Shown: piece after piece, positions 35,671 through 46,658 of the stretch
Layout: every line of letters begins with the position of its first letter
Numbering within the stretch: the stretch's first letter is position 1
Assembly (NCBI RefSeq): GCF_003590095.1
Contig: NC_039494.1
Location: 620,001-684,000 of the forward strand
Source of the DNA: Trichoplusia ni
Lineage: Eukaryota; Arthropoda; Insecta; Lepidoptera; Noctuidae
Direction: 5' to 3'
Length of the DNA: 64,000 nt
Translations under genes and position numbers: made by a program
The notes under the pieces: generated by a model
Database searches by the model: none
Seen by the model: the letters and a program-made list of their open reading frames with translations, nothing else
Told to the model about the DNA's origin: nothing

Positions 35671-35960
35671 TACTAGCTGACCCGGCAAACGTTTTTTTTT
35701 CCTAATAAATTATTTATAGTTGTATGTATTTTTTAATGCCACATTATAAAAAAATAAAAAAAAAACAAACTTAGTCGAAAAAATAAAATATTTTTTTTAG
35801 GTTGAGCAGCCCCTATCACTTAGGGGTATGAAAAATAGATATTGTTCTATTCTCAGACCTACCTAATATGAATACAAAATTTCATAGAAATTGGTCGAAC
35901 CGTCTCGGAGGAGTACGGTAACTAACATCGTGACACGGGAATTTTATATATTAGATAGAA
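35671..35960 (+). repeat. Retroposon fragment, CTAGCTGACCCGGCAAACG family
   Basis: Starts ACTAGCTGACCCGGCAAACG, contains AATTTCATAGAAATTGGTCG and CCGTCTCGGAGGAGTACGG, ends ATATTAGATAGAAGATA. A relative is at 41700-41868. Confidence 0.65.
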
Positions 35961-35961
35961 G

Positions 35962-36195
35962 ATATAAAGCTGAAGAGTTTGTTTGTTTGTTGGTTTGAAC
36001 GCGCTAATCTCAAGAACTACTGGTTTAAATTGTGTTGAATAGACCATTCATTGAGGAAGGTTTTAGACTATATAGAATCACGCTGCGACTAATAGGAGCG
36101 AAGATACAATGGAAAATGTGGAAAAAACAGGGCAGGTATAAGTCATAACTTATATCTTCTACCCACGGGGACAAAGTCACGGGCAACAGCTAGTA
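35962..36195 (-). repeat. Retroposon fragment, CTAGCTGTTGCCCGCGAC family
   Basis: On the minus strand it starts ACTAGCTGTTGCCCGTGAC and contains GGTCTATTCAACACAAT, in the same order as the copies at 18582 and 33570. Confidence 0.7.
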
Positions 36196-36579
36196 TGTAA
36201 TAAACGGATGATGCAATTTCTGGAGAGAAGTCTGTTTTATTCATTATTTTTTATATTTAATGCATTTGTATGTGCTACTTTGTTATTGTGTGTTATTGTT
36301 TTTTCAGAATCAATGTAACTGACCTATGACGTTCTGATTTTTGTCTCAATAAAGAAATAGATGTCTAGGATAAAGTATGAACATATATTATCTTATAAAT
36401 GTAATATATTGTTAGTTTTAAGATAGAATCAGTTTAATAAATTAATTAGTTTTAGTCATCATTCCCACAAACTGTGCAAATAGTTTTGTGGGGTTTCATG
36501 AAAATATTAATGTAGACTGTTTAATAAATAAATATATAAAATAAATTTCTTTATTTTAATTACTTTACACCTACTTCAA

Positions 36580-36720
36580 GATGGTTGAGGTCATCATGAA
36601 AAACACACAGTGCTTGACGGGTTCGATCCCACTTAGAGAGCAATATTAAACGCACGAATATTGTTCTGAGTCTTCGTGTCTTTGTGCATTTGACTTAAAT
36701 GTTTGACTTGAACCAGTCCT
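36580..36720 (+). mobile_element. tRNA-type SINE-like segment
   Basis: B-box GGGTTCGATCCC about 40 nt after a weak A-box (GATGGTTGAGG), then GTGCATTTGACTTAAATG, shared with 29955-30085. Confidence 0.5.
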
Positions 36721-37099
36721 ATATTATTTCGACAAAAGCATATAACAACAAATCAAGTGAATAAAATAACTCGACATTAACTTTATATGAAGAGCCACAA
36801 AAAAGAACCTGAGTTCAATGCAACATAACATTTATAAATTTCTTGCCCACTTCCTGATTGATAAAAGATCATTAAGATAAAAAAATCATCAAAATAAATA
36901 TAAAACACCTAAAAGCCTGGATACCTATTGATTAAATTGGGCCCATAATGGATGATGGCAAAAAAAACTGCTCAATAAATTCATGTAATGCAATAAAAGT
37001 GATAAAGGAAATATGCTAATATAGTATTCGCACATGATGGGCTAGCAACCTGTCTTGATTTAGTGAATGTTCTTATTCACGAATCTATGTCACCAAGTA

Positions 37100-37197
37100 T
37101 AAGGTTACTGTAAGCTTGTTTAACAACTTCTTACATACATGCTTGTATTTCTGCTGGCTTGTAAGTATATAAACAACATGCGACTTGAAATGTATCA
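37100..37197 (+). promoter_or_regulatory. Promoter of gene L
   Basis: TAAGGTTA at 37100-37107, TTAACAACTTCT downstream, TATATAA at 37166-37172, TCATTC with its A at 37197 (31 nt, slightly short). Confidence 0.75.
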
Positions 37198-37228
37198 TTC
37201 AACAGCTGAACACTGTAAAATAAAAACC

Positions 37229-38212
37229 ATGTTCGCTAAAGTAAGATTCAATGGAATTTCTTATTTTCCCATTTGAATTAACATGAAAGTTGAAAGTTAA
37301 CTCTGTTGGTAATTTCAGGTTATTGCCCTGTGTGGTTTGGTGGCAGTATGCCAAGCTGGTCTCCTGGCCGCCCCAGCACACTACTCGTCTGCCGCGGCTG
37401 TCTCCTCCCAGAACATTATCCGACATGACCAGCCTGCCCAACACGTCGCCATCGCCGCTCCTGTAGCCTACCACGCTGCACCCGCCGCTGTATCCTACCA
37501 CGCCGCTCCTGCTCACTACTCCTCCGCCGCCGCAGTGTCATCCCAGAACATTGTGCGTCACGACCAGCCCGCCCAACACGTCGCCATCGCCGCTCCTGTA
37601 GCCTACCACGCTGCCCCCGCAGCTGTGTCCTACCACGCCGGTCCTGCTCACTACTCGTCTGCTGCCGCAGTTTCGTCCCAGAACATCGTGCGTCATGACC
37701 AGCCCGCCAGACAGGTTGCCATCGCCGCCCCAGTAGCATACCAAGCCGCTCCTGCCGCCGTCGCCTACCACGCTGCTCCCGCTGTCACCACCTACCACGC
37801 CGCTCCCGCTGTCACTACCTACCACGCTGCTCCCGCCCGTGTCGCCTACCACGCCGCTCCCGTTGTAGCTCATGCTGAAGAGATCAACGTAAGTTACTTT
37901 AAAATTGACCTTATGTTATAAAAATTGCCAAAAGTAAAAATAATAATAAATTTATTTTTTACGCAGACCCACCCACAATACGAGTACAACTACTCTGTTG
38001 CTGACGGCCACACCGGCGACAACAAGTCCCAGCACGAGACCCGCGACGGTGATGTCGTGAGGGGCTCGTACTCCCTCCACGAAGCCGACGGCTCTGTGAG
38101 GACCGTGGAGTACTCCGCCGACGCCCACAGCGGCTTCAACGCGGTGGTGCACAACACCCACCCCACAGCCGCCCCCGCCCACCTCGCTCCCGCTCACTAC
38201 TACCACCACTAA
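37229..38212 (+). CDS. RR-2 cuticular protein, three modules (gene L), 275 aa
   Basis: Exons 37229-37240 (MFAK), 37319-37888 and 37967-38212. Signal peptide VIALCGLVAVCQAG. Three HYSSAAAVSSQNI(I/V)RHDQ modules, spaced by AYHAAPAAVSYHAAP (the second spacer has SYHAGP). Then YQAAPAAVAYHAAP and TYHAAPAV units, ending AEEIN. The third module reads RHDQPARQV instead of PAQHV, as in M and N. RR-2 of the THPQ type from about residue 195; tail APAHLAPAHYYHH. AATAAA at 38335-38340. Confidence 0.95.
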
Positions 38213-40227
38213 AATTCCACACTAGTCATGGACTGCGTTTACTAATAAGTGACCAAACAGTGATTTATTTATGATAATATACGAATTATGTTCTACACAT
38301 TATTGATGTCTGTTATTGTTACCACCATTTAACAAATAAATACCAAGTAAGTGTTAGGTAATTACCGATTACCTGTTTAGAAAGCTCCCAGTTCGAGACG
38401 CCGATTCTTCCGCTCATGATTAGGGACTCTGTTTTGGGCCAAAATTAGTCGCGTATTATTTAAATATTTGAGTAATTTTATTAATAACTAAAATAATAAA
38501 ATTTGCGCCACTATTAGTAGGACACGGCTTTAATCTAGAACTAAATAGATAGGTCCTACTTATTTAGTTCTGAAGATAATCAACTTAGCTAGTCATGCTC
38601 ATAACATGCTAATGTTAATAATTAACTGGAAAGTATCAACAACTTGTTGGTCTAATAACCGAGGCAGTTTATTTTTAATTTTGGCATATAAAATTTATAT
38701 TGAAGAAACTACATGCAGAATTTTGAAATATGGAACTTAATTGAAAACAAGCAACTTAAGATATTCAAGAACATTTCAAATTCAAGTTGCGATTCAGTAT
38801 GAATGGCTATGTTCCACTCTTTATGCGTGCCACTAATAACTACGGGAAAATGTATAAAATCTGTCCGAGAAAATATTATGTCATTGAATGAATTTAGAAC
38901 TGAATAATCAAACTCAGCTTAACTTTAATGTCTATTCAGTCTTTTTGCTGCTTCTGTTAATAGAAATGGTAAAATAATAATACATACGATGATAAACAGT
39001 TGAATATAAAAGTTATTTATAAAATCGTCGGTCAATCCGTGTCAATTGAAGGAGGGAAATTACATGTCTAAACTAAATCGTTGTCTAAACTAATTTTATT
39101 GGACAATTCAGAACACAGGGGAATTTTCGGAGCTTTTCTTAAGCTGTAAGAAACCAAGGGCTCGGAATAAAAGTACCTACAAATACGGAAAAATAATATA
39201 CCTTACAAAAATATTTTTATTCAAGCATAAACATTAGGATTCTGGTTCTATGCACGAGTTCAATGTGCGAGGTGCATGTTTGGTCCCGACGCAGGCAAAG
39301 GCTCTTACAAATTACAAGTTTGACAAACTTTGAAGGAAACCATCGTGATGAAATCTGGTGCCCAAATATTGGAACTTGTTATCAACAACCCTTAGTGAAC
39401 TTGAGTGGTGATAAATTCTCAAATCCTTCAAATATGGGACAAGGAATCTGTAGGTTGGTAATGAAATAAAGATAATATATAATAAAATTATGTAATGAAG
39501 AATTGTTTTTGAATTAAAACGAAACTAAAAATCTATTCATTACGTACATGCCAAATTATCTTTAGAACGTTCCTTTTCAATGATCAGTAAGTATACTGTA
39601 AATACCTTTGACCAAATTCCACAAACCTTGTTTGACATAATTTTATTTCGTCGAGGAATCCGCTAAACCTACATGACGTATACGAAAATATGATTGTATG
39701 TTGTTGTTTTTATTTAAGATATTTTTGTGGTTGATGTTTCGTGTTATTGTTTGTTCTATAATTAATTAAGTTACGAATATTAGGATTTCGTTAGCTGTTT
39801 CCGACCGCTAGGTGACCTAGTGGAAAATAAGAATAACCTTTGTTCTACCAGAAGTGGCAGTGTATCACCAACATTTACTTAATCAAATAAAGTCTTGAGT
39901 TGTAAACTGCGATAGCTACGCTCGCTTAGAAATTCTTGGAAGGATTCTTTAAGAAATTATTCTATTACTACTCTCGAGTTTCTGCTCAAAACTTCCTTGT
40001 CCATAACGGGGTTGTAGACAAACTCAGGAAACTTTGCCATTTTTAGGCCAGATTAGTACAGGCCAGTTTATAAATCATGAACAGTTTACGGTTTATTTCC
40101 TATTTTTACTGACATAAATTGGAATATTAACACACTAATAAGAGTTTTTATCGAACGTATTCGTATATTGCTATAAATAAATTACGTTTAACTTTTTTGG
40201 GGTAGATACAATGAATGACTTGTAACT
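38213..40227. other. Intergenic, genes L to M (tail to tail)
   Basis: No gene supported. 38412-38440 repeats the centre of the palindromic element at 32797. About 39260-39420 includes TGAAGGAAACCATCGTGATG, a motif common in lepidopteran retroposons; the ORF at 39263-39469 lies in it. TTTATT at 40092-40097 may serve gene M. Confidence 0.55.
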
Positions 40228-41251
40228 TCAGTGATGGTAGTAGCGAGCGGGAACGACGTGGGCGGGGGCGGCTGTGGGGTGGGTGTTGTGCACCACCGCG
40301 TTGAAGCCGCTGTGGGCGTCAGCGGAGTACTCCACGGTCCTCACCGAGCCGTCGGCTTCGTGGAGGGAGTAGGAGCCCCTCACGACATCACCGTCGCGGG
40401 TCTCGTGCTGGGACTTGTTGTCACCGGTGTGGCCGTCAGCGACGGAGTAGTTGTACTCGTATTGGGGGTGAGTCTGTATACAAAACAATAAAAATAGTTT
40501 ATGATTCCGCTTTCGCAAATGATTATGATTTAAAGTAAACTAAAAGATGTAACTTACGTTGATTTCTTCAGCGTGTGCCACAACGGGAGTGGCGTGGTAT
40601 TCGACACGAGCGGGAGCAGCATGGTAGGTGGTGACAGCAGGAGCAGAGTGGTAAGTGGTGACGGCGGGGGCAGCGTGGTAGGTGGTGACAGCAGGACCGG
40701 CATGGTAGGCTACTGGGGTAGCAACAGCCACTTGTCTGGTGGGCTGGTCATGACGCACGATGTTCTGGGAGGAGACAGCCGCGGCAGAGGAGTAGTGAGC
40801 AGGAGCGGCGTGGTAGGACACAGCGGCGGGGGCGGCGTGGTAGGACACAGCGGCGGGGGCGGCGTGGTAGGCTACTGGGGCAGCGACGGCAACATGTTGG
40901 GCGGGTTGGTCGTGACGCACGATGTTCTGGGAGGAGACAGCGGCGGCGGAGGAGTAGTGTGCAGGAGCGGCGTGGTAGGAGACAGCGGCGGGGGCGGCGT
41001 GGTAGGCTACTGGGGCGGCGATGGCTACGTGTTCTGCGGGCTGGTCGTGACGGATGATGTTCTGGGAGGAGATCGCCGCGGCAGACGAGTAGTGCGCCGG
41101 GGCGGGCAGGAGACCAGCCTGGCACACCGCCACCAAACCACACAAAGCTACTACCTAGAATGAAATGAATTTGGGTATGAGCATTTTTCACTATTATAAA
41201 AAAGCAGATTAATTTTTACATTAAAAAAATAATATATACCTTGGCAAACAT
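40228..41251 (-). CDS. RR-2 cuticular protein, three modules (gene M), 284 aa
   Basis: Exons (minus strand) 41240-41251 (MFAK), 40558-41154 and 40228-40473. The intron 1 donor is GTATAT, weaker than in the neighbours. Signal peptide VVALCGLVAVCQAG. Three SSQNI(I/V)RHDQ modules; the first reads AAISSQNIIRHDQPAEHV, the third PTRQVAVATPV. An extra AAVSYHAAP unit follows module 2. Ends ARVEYHATPVVAHAEEIN. THPQ-type RR-2 from about residue 204; tail APAHVVPARYYHH. Confidence 0.95.
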
Positions 41252-41294
41252 TTTAACTGAATTGAATATTTCACTGAAGTGATCAAGCAATGAA

Positions 41295-41396
41295 TGATAA
41301 ATTTCAGGTAGTGGAATAAGGTTTTATAGCAGCCGAACATGTTAATAATTTTACAACCGTGTGGACAAGTTGCAGAACTGGTTTTTAGCGACCTTA
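41295..41396 (-). promoter_or_regulatory. Promoter of gene M
   Basis: Minus strand: TAAGGTCG at 41396-41389 with a second AAGG half-site next to it, TATAAAA at 41328-41322, TCATTC with its A at 41295 (33 nt). Confidence 0.75.
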
Positions 41397-42249
41397 CCTT
41401 AGGTCAGGTCGATATGATTAAAACATTCACTAATTAGTTTCACAAGGCATTAAAAGTGACACAAGAAATGCACTAGACCAAATCTAGCCTAGGTTTATAT
41501 GTAACCCTAGATCAATTTGTGATCGAACACCTTTGAGTTTTTAAAACTCTATTAATTTAAAAGAAAACAAATGGCTGAGTACTAAACTGTTGAAAACGTA
41601 TTATTATAAACTGTACACAGTTTGCATAACTTTTAATTTACCAATTTTTTTGGTCTTAGCTGACTTTATTATGTTATAGTTGTAACTCCTGATGCTTCCT
41701 AATTATTTGATGAAATAGACATTTATCGGGATTTAGGGGGATGGGAAACGTACGAAATATGAGACCTAAAAAATATGCACACAACAATTTATGAGCGTCG
41801 TTCGAGCCATTTCGGAGGTGTTCAATTTCGTACACCGTGATACGATAATTTCGTACAAGTATTAGATTTTATGTTGCCGAATTTTCTTTTTGATGTCGGA
41901 CTTGCTATTGATACAATTTATCCTATTGGCCATGTGACAATGCTGATTGCTTATGAAAAGGAAACTGAAACTCTGAAGAAATTCATTCTTGCTTATGCGA
42001 GTTCTAAACCGGACGATGTTTGAATAGTTATACCTAATATAATTATTAATGTAGATATAATTTTCTTAATAGTAAGCCAAATATATTTTTAGACATAAAA
42101 ATATACAAGTTTTCCTTGTTGGACATAACAATACGTTTTAAATTTGTATTAACCTCGAAGGGAAAGCTTACTAGGTCGTTCTATTTTTAGGGTTATAAAC
42201 TTGTGAAATAAGTCGGTGAATGTGTTGAAGCGAGTCGCTATGTGACCCG
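41397..42249. other. Intergenic, genes M to N (head to head)
   Basis: No gene supported. 41700-41868 is a relative of the repeat at 35671 (GAGCCATTTCGGAGG, then CACCGTGATACGA). Confidence 0.6.
41700..41868 (+). repeat. Retroposon fragment related to 35671-35960
   Basis: Shares the GTCGNNCC(A/G)T(T/C)TCGGAGG and CGTGA(C/T)AC segments and the ATTAGAT end. Confidence 0.5.
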
Positions 42250-42345
42250 TAAGGCCGCAACGTACTCGTTCTGCAACGAATGCACTGGGTCTTGGGTTCC
42301 GATATCTACTAGTATAAAAACATAATCTGGAACGAAAATGCATCA
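42250..42345 (+). promoter_or_regulatory. Promoter of gene N
   Basis: TAAGGCCG at 42250-42257 preceded by GTGACCCG, TATAAAA at 42313-42319, TCATTC with its A at 42345 (32 nt). The upstream block closely matches that of gene O. Confidence 0.75.
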
Positions 42346-42382
42346 TTCATTACTTGATCTCAAAAGCGGAACAATCATAAAA

Positions 42383-43450
42383 ATGTTCGCTAAAGTAAGT
42401 TGCTTTCTAAAATAATACACTTTGGAATTTTTCTTTTAAGTTTAAAAAAATATTAATATGTGTACTGATCATTTGCAGGTAGTAAGTTTGTTTTCTTTGG
42501 TGGCGGTCTGCCAGGCTGGTCTCCTGGCCGCTCCAGCACACTACTCGTCTGCCGCAGCTGTCTCCTCCCAGAACATTATCCGGCACGACCAGCCCACCCA
42601 ACACGTAGCCATCGCCGCCCCAGTATCCTACCACGCTGCCCCCGCCGCTCTGTCCTACCACGCCGCTCCTGCTCACTACTCCTCTGCCGCCGCTGTCTCC
42701 TCCCAGAACATCGTGCGCCATGACCAGCCCGCTAGACAAGTCAGCGTCGCCGCTCCAGTAGCATACCATGCCGCCCCTGCTGCAGTGTCTTATCACGCCG
42801 CTCCTGTTCAGTACTCATCAGCCGCAGCTGTCTCCTCTCAGAACATCGTTCGACATGAGCAACCCACTCAACACATCACTGTTTCCGCTCCAGTATCTTA
42901 CCACGCTGCCCCCACCGCAGTGGCTTACAACTCTGCTCCTGCCCATTACTCTTTGGCCGCCGCCGTATCTTCCCAGAACATTGTTCGTCATGAACAGTCT
43001 ATAAGCCACGCTGCTCCCGCCGCCCTCGCAGGCCACGCTGCTCCCGCTGTCACCACCTACCACGCTGCTCCCGCCCGTGTCGCGTACCATGCCACACCCG
43101 TCGTTGCTCACGCCGAAGAGATTAACGTAAGTTTAGTACGATCTAATCGAACTCAATTTTGAGTAAACATATTAATCCAACTGAATGTTTTACGTTTTAC
43201 ACAGACTCACCCCCAATACGAGTACAACTATTCTGTTGCTGACGGCCACACCGGCGACAACAAGTCCCAGCACGAGACCCGCGACGGTGATGTCGTGAGG
43301 GGCTCGTACTCCCTCCACGAAGCCGACGGCTCAGTGAGGACCGTGGAGTACTCCGCCGATGCCCACAGCGGCTTCAACGCGGTGGTGCATAACACCCACC
43401 CCACAGCCGCCCCCGCCCACATCGCTCCTGCTCATTACTACCACCACTGA
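42383..43450 (+). CDS. RR-2 cuticular protein, four modules (gene N), 301 aa
   Basis: Exons 42383-42394 (MFAK), 42479-43126 and 43205-43450. Signal peptide VVSLFSLVAVCQAG, with Phe where others have Cys-Gly. Four SSQNI(I/V)RHxQ modules: RHDQPTQH, RHDQPARQ, RHEQPTQH and a degenerate RHEQSISH with LAAAVSS. Asp to Glu in modules 3 and 4 and more spacer changes (ITVSAPVSYHAAP, AYNSAP, LAGHAAP) mark them as older or less constrained. Ends AEEIN. THPQ-type RR-2 from about residue 221; tail APAHIAPAHYYHH. The longest of the D-P set. AATAAA at 43520-43525. Confidence 0.95.
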
Positions 43451-44633
43451 ATCATTCTCACTAGTCAAGGATGATTTCCACCAAATAAGCATTTCGCAAA
43501 ATAAGTTATTTATAATACAAATAAATGAAAAAATATTGACTTCAACATTTACGTTTTATTTACATCAAAAGAATAACTACTATTGGCTCGTCTTGGCGTA
43601 CTACCGTGCCCCCAGATCCAACAAACTTGTGTCATCATTTGAAGTAAATTTGTTGTAAATTTTGATTACTTTATTTTCTACATCCTTCTTTCTAGCACTT
43701 TTCGCTTTTTAATTGTATTGAAAATAGCGGGGCATCTAGAGTCATTATAATTATTATTAACTTTTGATTTTGGTTTTGACTTACGTTAATCAAATTAAAA
43801 AGAATGTTACGAAATGTGTGAAAGTGGCCATTCAGGCTATTTGTTGAATAAATCATTTCATTTTTCCGAGTACTTTTGGGACTGCCGCGATTTTGTAGCG
43901 CATCAGGGATGTTGGCTGATGCAGCTGTTCCTGACTTTGGTTCACTTGCGAGACAGCGTTCAGTATCACTGATGCGGAGAGTTCGCGACAGTTCTAACAG
44001 TCGGGTTGCTGTTGTAGCTGGTCATGTAGATAGCTTCATAATATAGCGCTGCATGACCAGGCATCGACCAGTATTTAGTTATATTAAATAATATTAAATT
44101 AATTTTAAAGTAGCTTGCTGCTTAGAATTTATATAAAGACATAGGTATGGACTATTATGAAATAAGTCTGAAATAAGTATAATACTAATAGGAATGATGA
44201 CAATATTTTTGCAGTGTCCGTCTTGTAGTTTTTTTGTATAATAATGGATACGATTTTTTAATTTGTCCCGCAAACATAAATTGACCAAATTACAGTGAAT
44301 GAAACTTACGCGTGACGTCACGATTGAATATAAATTTTACCACATCGTTACGTCACAAGCCCCTTCTCCTAAACTTTAAAGCAATTAATCTTTGTCAATT
44401 CTAGTTTTTCTGAAGAAGGAAAAAAGGATTATTTTTATACCGTCATCATCCCTATTAATTAACTATTATTGCTTAGTTCTGCACCGCTGCTTAGTAGGTG
44501 AAGCTCTCGCATCATGCTTGATCAAAAACGGCGAATAAAAAAATCAACTTCCATCAATATTATGGCTTTAATACTAGTTATAAATTATATATCGACAGAA
44601 TTTTGGTTATAGCACCATGACTAGTAATAACGC
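43451..44633. other. Intergenic, genes N to O (tail to tail)
   Basis: No gene supported. The ORFs at 43359-43658 and 44094-44321 are out-of-frame or AT-rich and not gene-like. Confidence 0.6.
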
Positions 44634-45500
44634 TTAGTGGTGGTAGTAGTGAGCGGGGGCAGCCTTGAGGATGACGGGGGTGGCCTTGACGACGACGGGC
44701 GCGGCTGTGGGGGCGGTGTTGTGGACGACGGCGTTGAAACCACTGTGGTCGTCAGCGGAGTACTCCACAGTCCTGATGGAGCCGTCGGCTTCGTGGAAGG
44801 AGTAAGAGCCCTTCACGACATCACCGTCGCGGGACTCCTGCTGGGACTTGTTGTCACCGGTGTGGCCATCAGCAACGGAGTAGTTGTACTCGTATTTGGG
44901 GTGAGCCTGTGTATAACAATACAGAATTAGATATCAGCAATTATTAAATAGTATTATTACAAATCCGTAGGTATAAATTTGATACAACTTACGTCGAAGT
45001 CTTCAGCATGAGCGACAACGGGAGCAGCATGGTAAGCGACGTGAGCGGGAGCGGCGTGGTAGACAGCTGGGGCAGGGGCGGCGTGGTAGGTGGCGACGGC
45101 GGGGGCAGCGTGGTAGGCTACTGGGGCGGCAACAGCGATGTGTTGGGCGGGCTGGTCGTGACGGACGATGTTCTGGGAGGAGACAGCGGCGGCAGACGAG
45201 TAGTGAGCAGGAGTGGCGTGGTAGGATACGGGAGCGGCGTGGTAGGTGACGGGAGCAGCCACGGCAATCTTAGCGAGGGGAGCGGCGTGAGCCTGGTCGT
45301 GACGCACGATGCTCTGTGATGAGACGGCTTCAGCGGGAGAGTAGTGAGCGGGCGCGGCCAGGAGACCAGCCTGGGCAGCAGCCACAAAAGCGCACAGAGC
45401 TACTACCTGGAAGTAAATAAACAGATTAATATGTGCATTCCACGCACCAATAAATAAACAATCTATAAATAAATAAAATAATGCTTACTTTAGCGAACAT
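44634..45500 (-). CDS. Mosaic RR-2 cuticular protein (gene O), 232 aa
   Basis: Exons (minus strand) 45489-45500 (MFAK), 44993-45406 and 44634-44906. Exon 2 is E-like (VAAAQAGLLAAPAHYSPAE, SSQSIVRHDQAHAAPLAKIA), followed by one SSQNIVRHDQ module, and ends like D/F (AHVAYHAAPVVAHAEDFD). RR-2 from about residue 143 is of the D/F type (QQESRDGDVVKGSYSF). The tail reads VVVKATPVILKAAPAHYYHH, with T where D, F and P have A. Intron 2 is nearly identical to P. The promoter and 5'UTR resemble gene N, and exon 1 is MFAK as in N, so three parts of the gene have different nearest relatives. Confidence 0.95.
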
Positions 45501-45541
45501 TTCTAAAATTGATTGTTTCACTTTTGTGATCAAGCAATGAA

Positions 45542-45624
45542 TGATGGATATTAAGCGGCCGATTAACTTTTTATATTAGACCTGCTAGCACGTGCATTAG
45601 TTGTAGAACAAGCTCGCGGCCTTA
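45542..45624 (-). promoter_or_regulatory. Promoter of gene O
   Basis: Minus strand: GTGACCTGTAAGGCCGCGAG (motif TAAGGCCG 45624-45617), TATAAAA at 45575-45569, TCATTC with its A at 45542 (33 nt). 5'UTR has TTGCTTGATCACAAAAGTG, matching N. Confidence 0.75.
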
Positions 45625-46658
45625 CAGGTCACATAGTGACGCATTTAATAACATTCACTGATTTGTTTCACAACTCTCTTGCCGCCCTAGGGGCGTAAGG
45701 ACTTGATATTCGAGGATACCTATTTTGTTTCTCAATTTAATGATACTGCTAGGTACTTTGACTGCACGGATAACCAAGCGGTGTCACCACACCAATGTTT
45801 GCGTGTCGCGGGTTCAATCACAGCGATGAACAAGCGTTTGTGTGATCCTCGAATGTCCGTCTTGGTGTATGCGATTTGATTTTTTGTGAAACCCACCGCG
45901 ACACAAGGTTTAATTTCTTTAAATCAAGAGAACTTTCTTAAAAAACACACACAAAAAAAACTTTAAAACTTTAGCAAAAGGATTTCAGAAATTTTCAAAT
46001 TATGCCATAAAGACATTCCTCAAAGCTGAGCCGTCAACGTTCAGCTATACTCGCTGTCTCACATTTCTGATTATGATAAGTTAATGCATACTTAGTTTAT
46101 TTTTAAAGAGCACCAAAACACTTTAAGGTAGAGCTGATTAAAGTACTTCATTTACTTGGCGATTGAGTACCAAACGTCATCATAATGGTCATCATATCAT
46201 ATATACTTGACGATTTTAATTTAAGTATCTCATGTTGGTAAAAAAGTCGTTTTGCAGTCCCACGTAATGTACCTACTTACGTATTCGGTGAAATGAGACC
46301 AAATTATAACTACGAAAGGTCACACTCATTATTACTGATATAAATTTTCAAATCTAGAGGTAATTTCATGGATTAACGAAGGAACAGCGGTCTAAATTAA
46401 GTGTACAACATAAAATTTTGTCTATTTTGAGATTAGTAAAGTTATGACTTAAAGAACTAAAAGTGTAAATAAACATTGTTCTTATCATTATGTATGCACA
46501 CAGGGCATGTCACATGTTTATCAAAATGTAAAACCATTTCATAATACTCCCAAAATTATATTAGCATAAAATTAACCTACTCAAGTACCCACACTGAACA
46601 ATTTATGCACTGACGCTAGTTATAGTGAATGGATTGATTCGGCGAACTCTGTACGCGG
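45625..46658. other. Intergenic, genes O to P (head to head)
   Basis: No gene supported. SINE-like segment at 45765-45915. Confidence 0.6.
45765..45915 (+). mobile_element. tRNA-type SINE-like segment
   Basis: A-box-like GGATAACCAAGCGG and B-box-like CGGGTTCAATCAC, then GTTTGTGTGATCCTCGAATG and GAAACCCACCGCGACACAAG. Confidence 0.5.

Larger units (their letters stand above)
34993..37099. other. Intergenic, genes K to L
   Basis: No gene supported. Two retroposon fragments placed tail to tail (35671-35960 and 35962-36195) and a SINE-like segment (36580-36720). Confidence 0.6.

Noticed and set aside
37416..37739. Arg-rich ORF opposite gene L
   Set aside because: Shadow of the repeated linker modules in another frame.
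42497..43111. Regularly spaced repeats in exon 2 of N that could look like an array
   Set aside because: They are coding modules in frame with the signal peptide and RR-2 domain, not a CRISPR or satellite array; the organism is an insect.
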